NCBI GenBank assembly: GCA_047638815.1
Contig: JBLIMR010000008.1
Span: 1-64,000 of the forward strand
Reading direction: 5' to 3'
Length of the DNA stretch: 64,000 nt
Origin: JAJRRH01 sp047638815
Lineage (GTDB): Bacteria; Bacteroidota; Bacteroidia; Flavobacteriales_D; JABDKJ01
Position 1 is the stretch's first letter; each line of letters opens with the position of its first letter. Under the pieces are notes generated by a model. It had not been told where the DNA came from. It did not search any database and saw only the letters and a program-made list of their open reading frames with translations. The position numbers and the translations under genes were made by a program. Positions 62,870 to 64,000 of this stretch are shown here, piece by piece.

Positions 62870-64000
62870 TTAACGCATAAGATTTACCCAACCTTGCAGT
62901 AATCTGTTGTCACTAGATCCATCTAGTCTTACTATTATTTGCCAATTGTATATGCCATTCATGGCATAATATTGATCATTGTTAAAATAACTGCCATTCC
63001 ATTTTTCCATGATATCTCTCGATTCAAAAACTAGTTTGCCCGTCCGGTCGTAAATTAGACATTCATAATAATCTGGATTTAAACCAACAAGAAATGGATC
63101 GAAAAATTCATTTAAACCATCTCCATTTGGGGTGAATGAATTGGCTATGTGAGAAAGAATTTCGGGTTTTATGCCAATCGGTAAACAGCTGTTGTCAACG
63201 CAAAAATCCTCTGTCACAACACTTAGACAAACCAACCAATCATCTGGCCCTTTATCTGCTGGAAAATCATAGCTGATGTTTTCATCTTGAAAATAAGCCA
63301 GGTCGCCAATGCTCCATTCAAACCCCGTAACTTCACCGGTAGATTCATTTGTGAAACTAATAGTCGGGTTTACAACACTTGGTTCGTCAGGAGTAAAACT
63401 AAATGAAGATATAGGCTGAGTATAAATTTCGAAAAATTCTTCAAATAAAACCTGATTTACACATCCCTCAGGTGAGGTTACCATCAAGTCAATATCGTAG
63501 GCCCCAATGTCTCCAAAGAAATAATTGATGTTGCCACAATTGCTTGATATCGAATCTCCATTTACTATCCATTGACAATCAGACCCCACATAATTCAGGG
63601 GTGTTGCATTGACTATACTCTCATATCCTATGCCGCATTTGCTTGTGGGGCCACTTAACCCAATTGGTGGAAGCTGGTGTATCGTTATGGGAAGAATTGC
63701 CGTTTCGGAATATCCACACAAATCATTTGCAGTAACTGAAAGAACAGTTGATTGATCTCCGAATAATGTTACTGTAGTATCATTTTCAAGTGTCAATTCA
63801 TTTCCAGTCCAGCTATAAGAATAAGGTTCTCCAATTCCCCCGCTTGCCGAAGCCCATCCCGAGCTTTGTTCGCCAATACAAACGCCAGAGTCCAATGAGG
63901 TGGTTAATAATATTGGTGGGTAAAAATCAATGTCAACCAAACCGGCACCAGGGTTATTACAATAGAGGTCATCAATATTCGTCATTGTATATATACCCTC
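62870..64000 (-). CDS. T9SS type B secreted protein, C-terminal part (partial)
   Basis: The frame is open to the window edge, so the N-terminus is missing; at least 376 residues are present. The body has PKD-like domains (PISSFSFTPDEPSVVNPT, TNESTGEVTGFEWSIGD) and a type B (gliding-type) sorting domain at the end: ANSFTPNGDGLNEFFDP, YECLIYDRTGKLVFES, and MNGIYNWQIIVRLDG. It is probably a large surface adhesin-like protein, as type B signals often mark gliding or adhesion proteins. The internal ATG at 63985 is not the true start. Confidence 0.88.
   Translation of the reverse strand, partial: EGIYTMTNIDDLYCNNPGAGLVDIDFYPPILLTTSLDSGVCIGEQSSGWASASGGIGEPYSYSWTGNELTLENDTTVTLFGDQSTVLSVTANDLCGYSETAILPITIHQLPPIGLSGPTSKCGIGYESIVNATPLNYVGSDCQWIVNGDSISSNCGNINYFFGDIGAYDIDLMVTSPEGCVNQVLFEEFFEIYTQPISSFSFTPDEPSVVNPTISFTNESTGEVTGFEWSIGDLAYFQDENISYDFPADKGPDDWLVCLSVVTEDFCVDNSCLPIGIKPEILSHIANSFTPNGDGLNEFFDPFLVGLNPDYYECLIYDRTGKLVFESRDIMEKWNGSYFNNDQYYAMNGIYNWQIIVRLDGSSDNRLLQGWVNLMR

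Overview
This window comes from a low-GC, gliding-type member of the Bacteroidota, most likely a marine Cytophagales relative (the phylum is secure, the order is an inference). The evidence is gldH, a PorZ-type beta-propeller protein, several secreted proteins with type IX secretion (T9SS) C-terminal signals of both type A and type B, DUF4252, DUF4271 and DUF3109 families, and promoters matching the phylum-specific TTG-N19-21-TAnnTTTG pattern. No phage, insertion sequence, CRISPR array or rRNA was seen; two tRNA genes are present (Arg-UCG and Leu-CAA). Most of the window is ordinary, densely packed chromosomal core.

Layout. 1-9.1 kb: the 5' end of a HU-CCDC81-type gene cut by the window edge, oligopeptidase B, a recO/TonB-receptor pair, YebC, a biotin-dependent carboxylase beta subunit and a MORN/TonB-C protein. 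9.1-15.3 kb: RNase R, then a three-gene operon (YfiR-like periplasmic protein, TPR-like protein, HAMP-SpoIIE phosphatase) ending in a tandem-hairpin terminator, followed by tRNA-Arg. 15.3-23.3 kb: porZ facing a five-gene minus-strand cluster holB-ricT-gldH-ponA-sufE. 23.3-29.6 kb: tatD-ansA, an alkyltransferase-like protein, an outer-membrane barrel, PrsW, dprA, kdsB, DUF3109. 29.6-35.0 kb: a 1.8-kilo-residue T9SS-secreted multidomain protein with a palindrome over its promoter. 35.1-39.8 kb: an ECF sigma/anti-sigma/DUF4252/ABC-exporter module, the most system-like locus here. 39.9-48.7 kb: glyS, a MscS channel gene broken by two in-frame stops, two related T9SS proteins, pth-rplY-prs, tRNA-Leu, dCMP deaminase and a CtpA protease. 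48.7-64 kb: superoxide dismutase, glutaryl-CoA-type dehydrogenase, DUF4271-hemD, a secreted metzincin, rnpA-ctpA-wzy-like ligase, recJ, lipB, phosphoglucose/phosphomannose isomerase, lysS, and the C-terminal part of a type B T9SS protein running off the end.

How the genes work together. PorZ, GldH and the sorting-domain proteins belong to one envelope programme: gliding, T9SS export and surface attachment. The ECF/DUF4252/ABC operon and the YfiR-TPR-SpoIIE operon both look like envelope-to-cytoplasm signalling units, and both are candidates for incompletely described systems. Many start codons were re-chosen because a matching Bacteroidota promoter box overlaps the longest open frame; several genes start with TTG or GTG.
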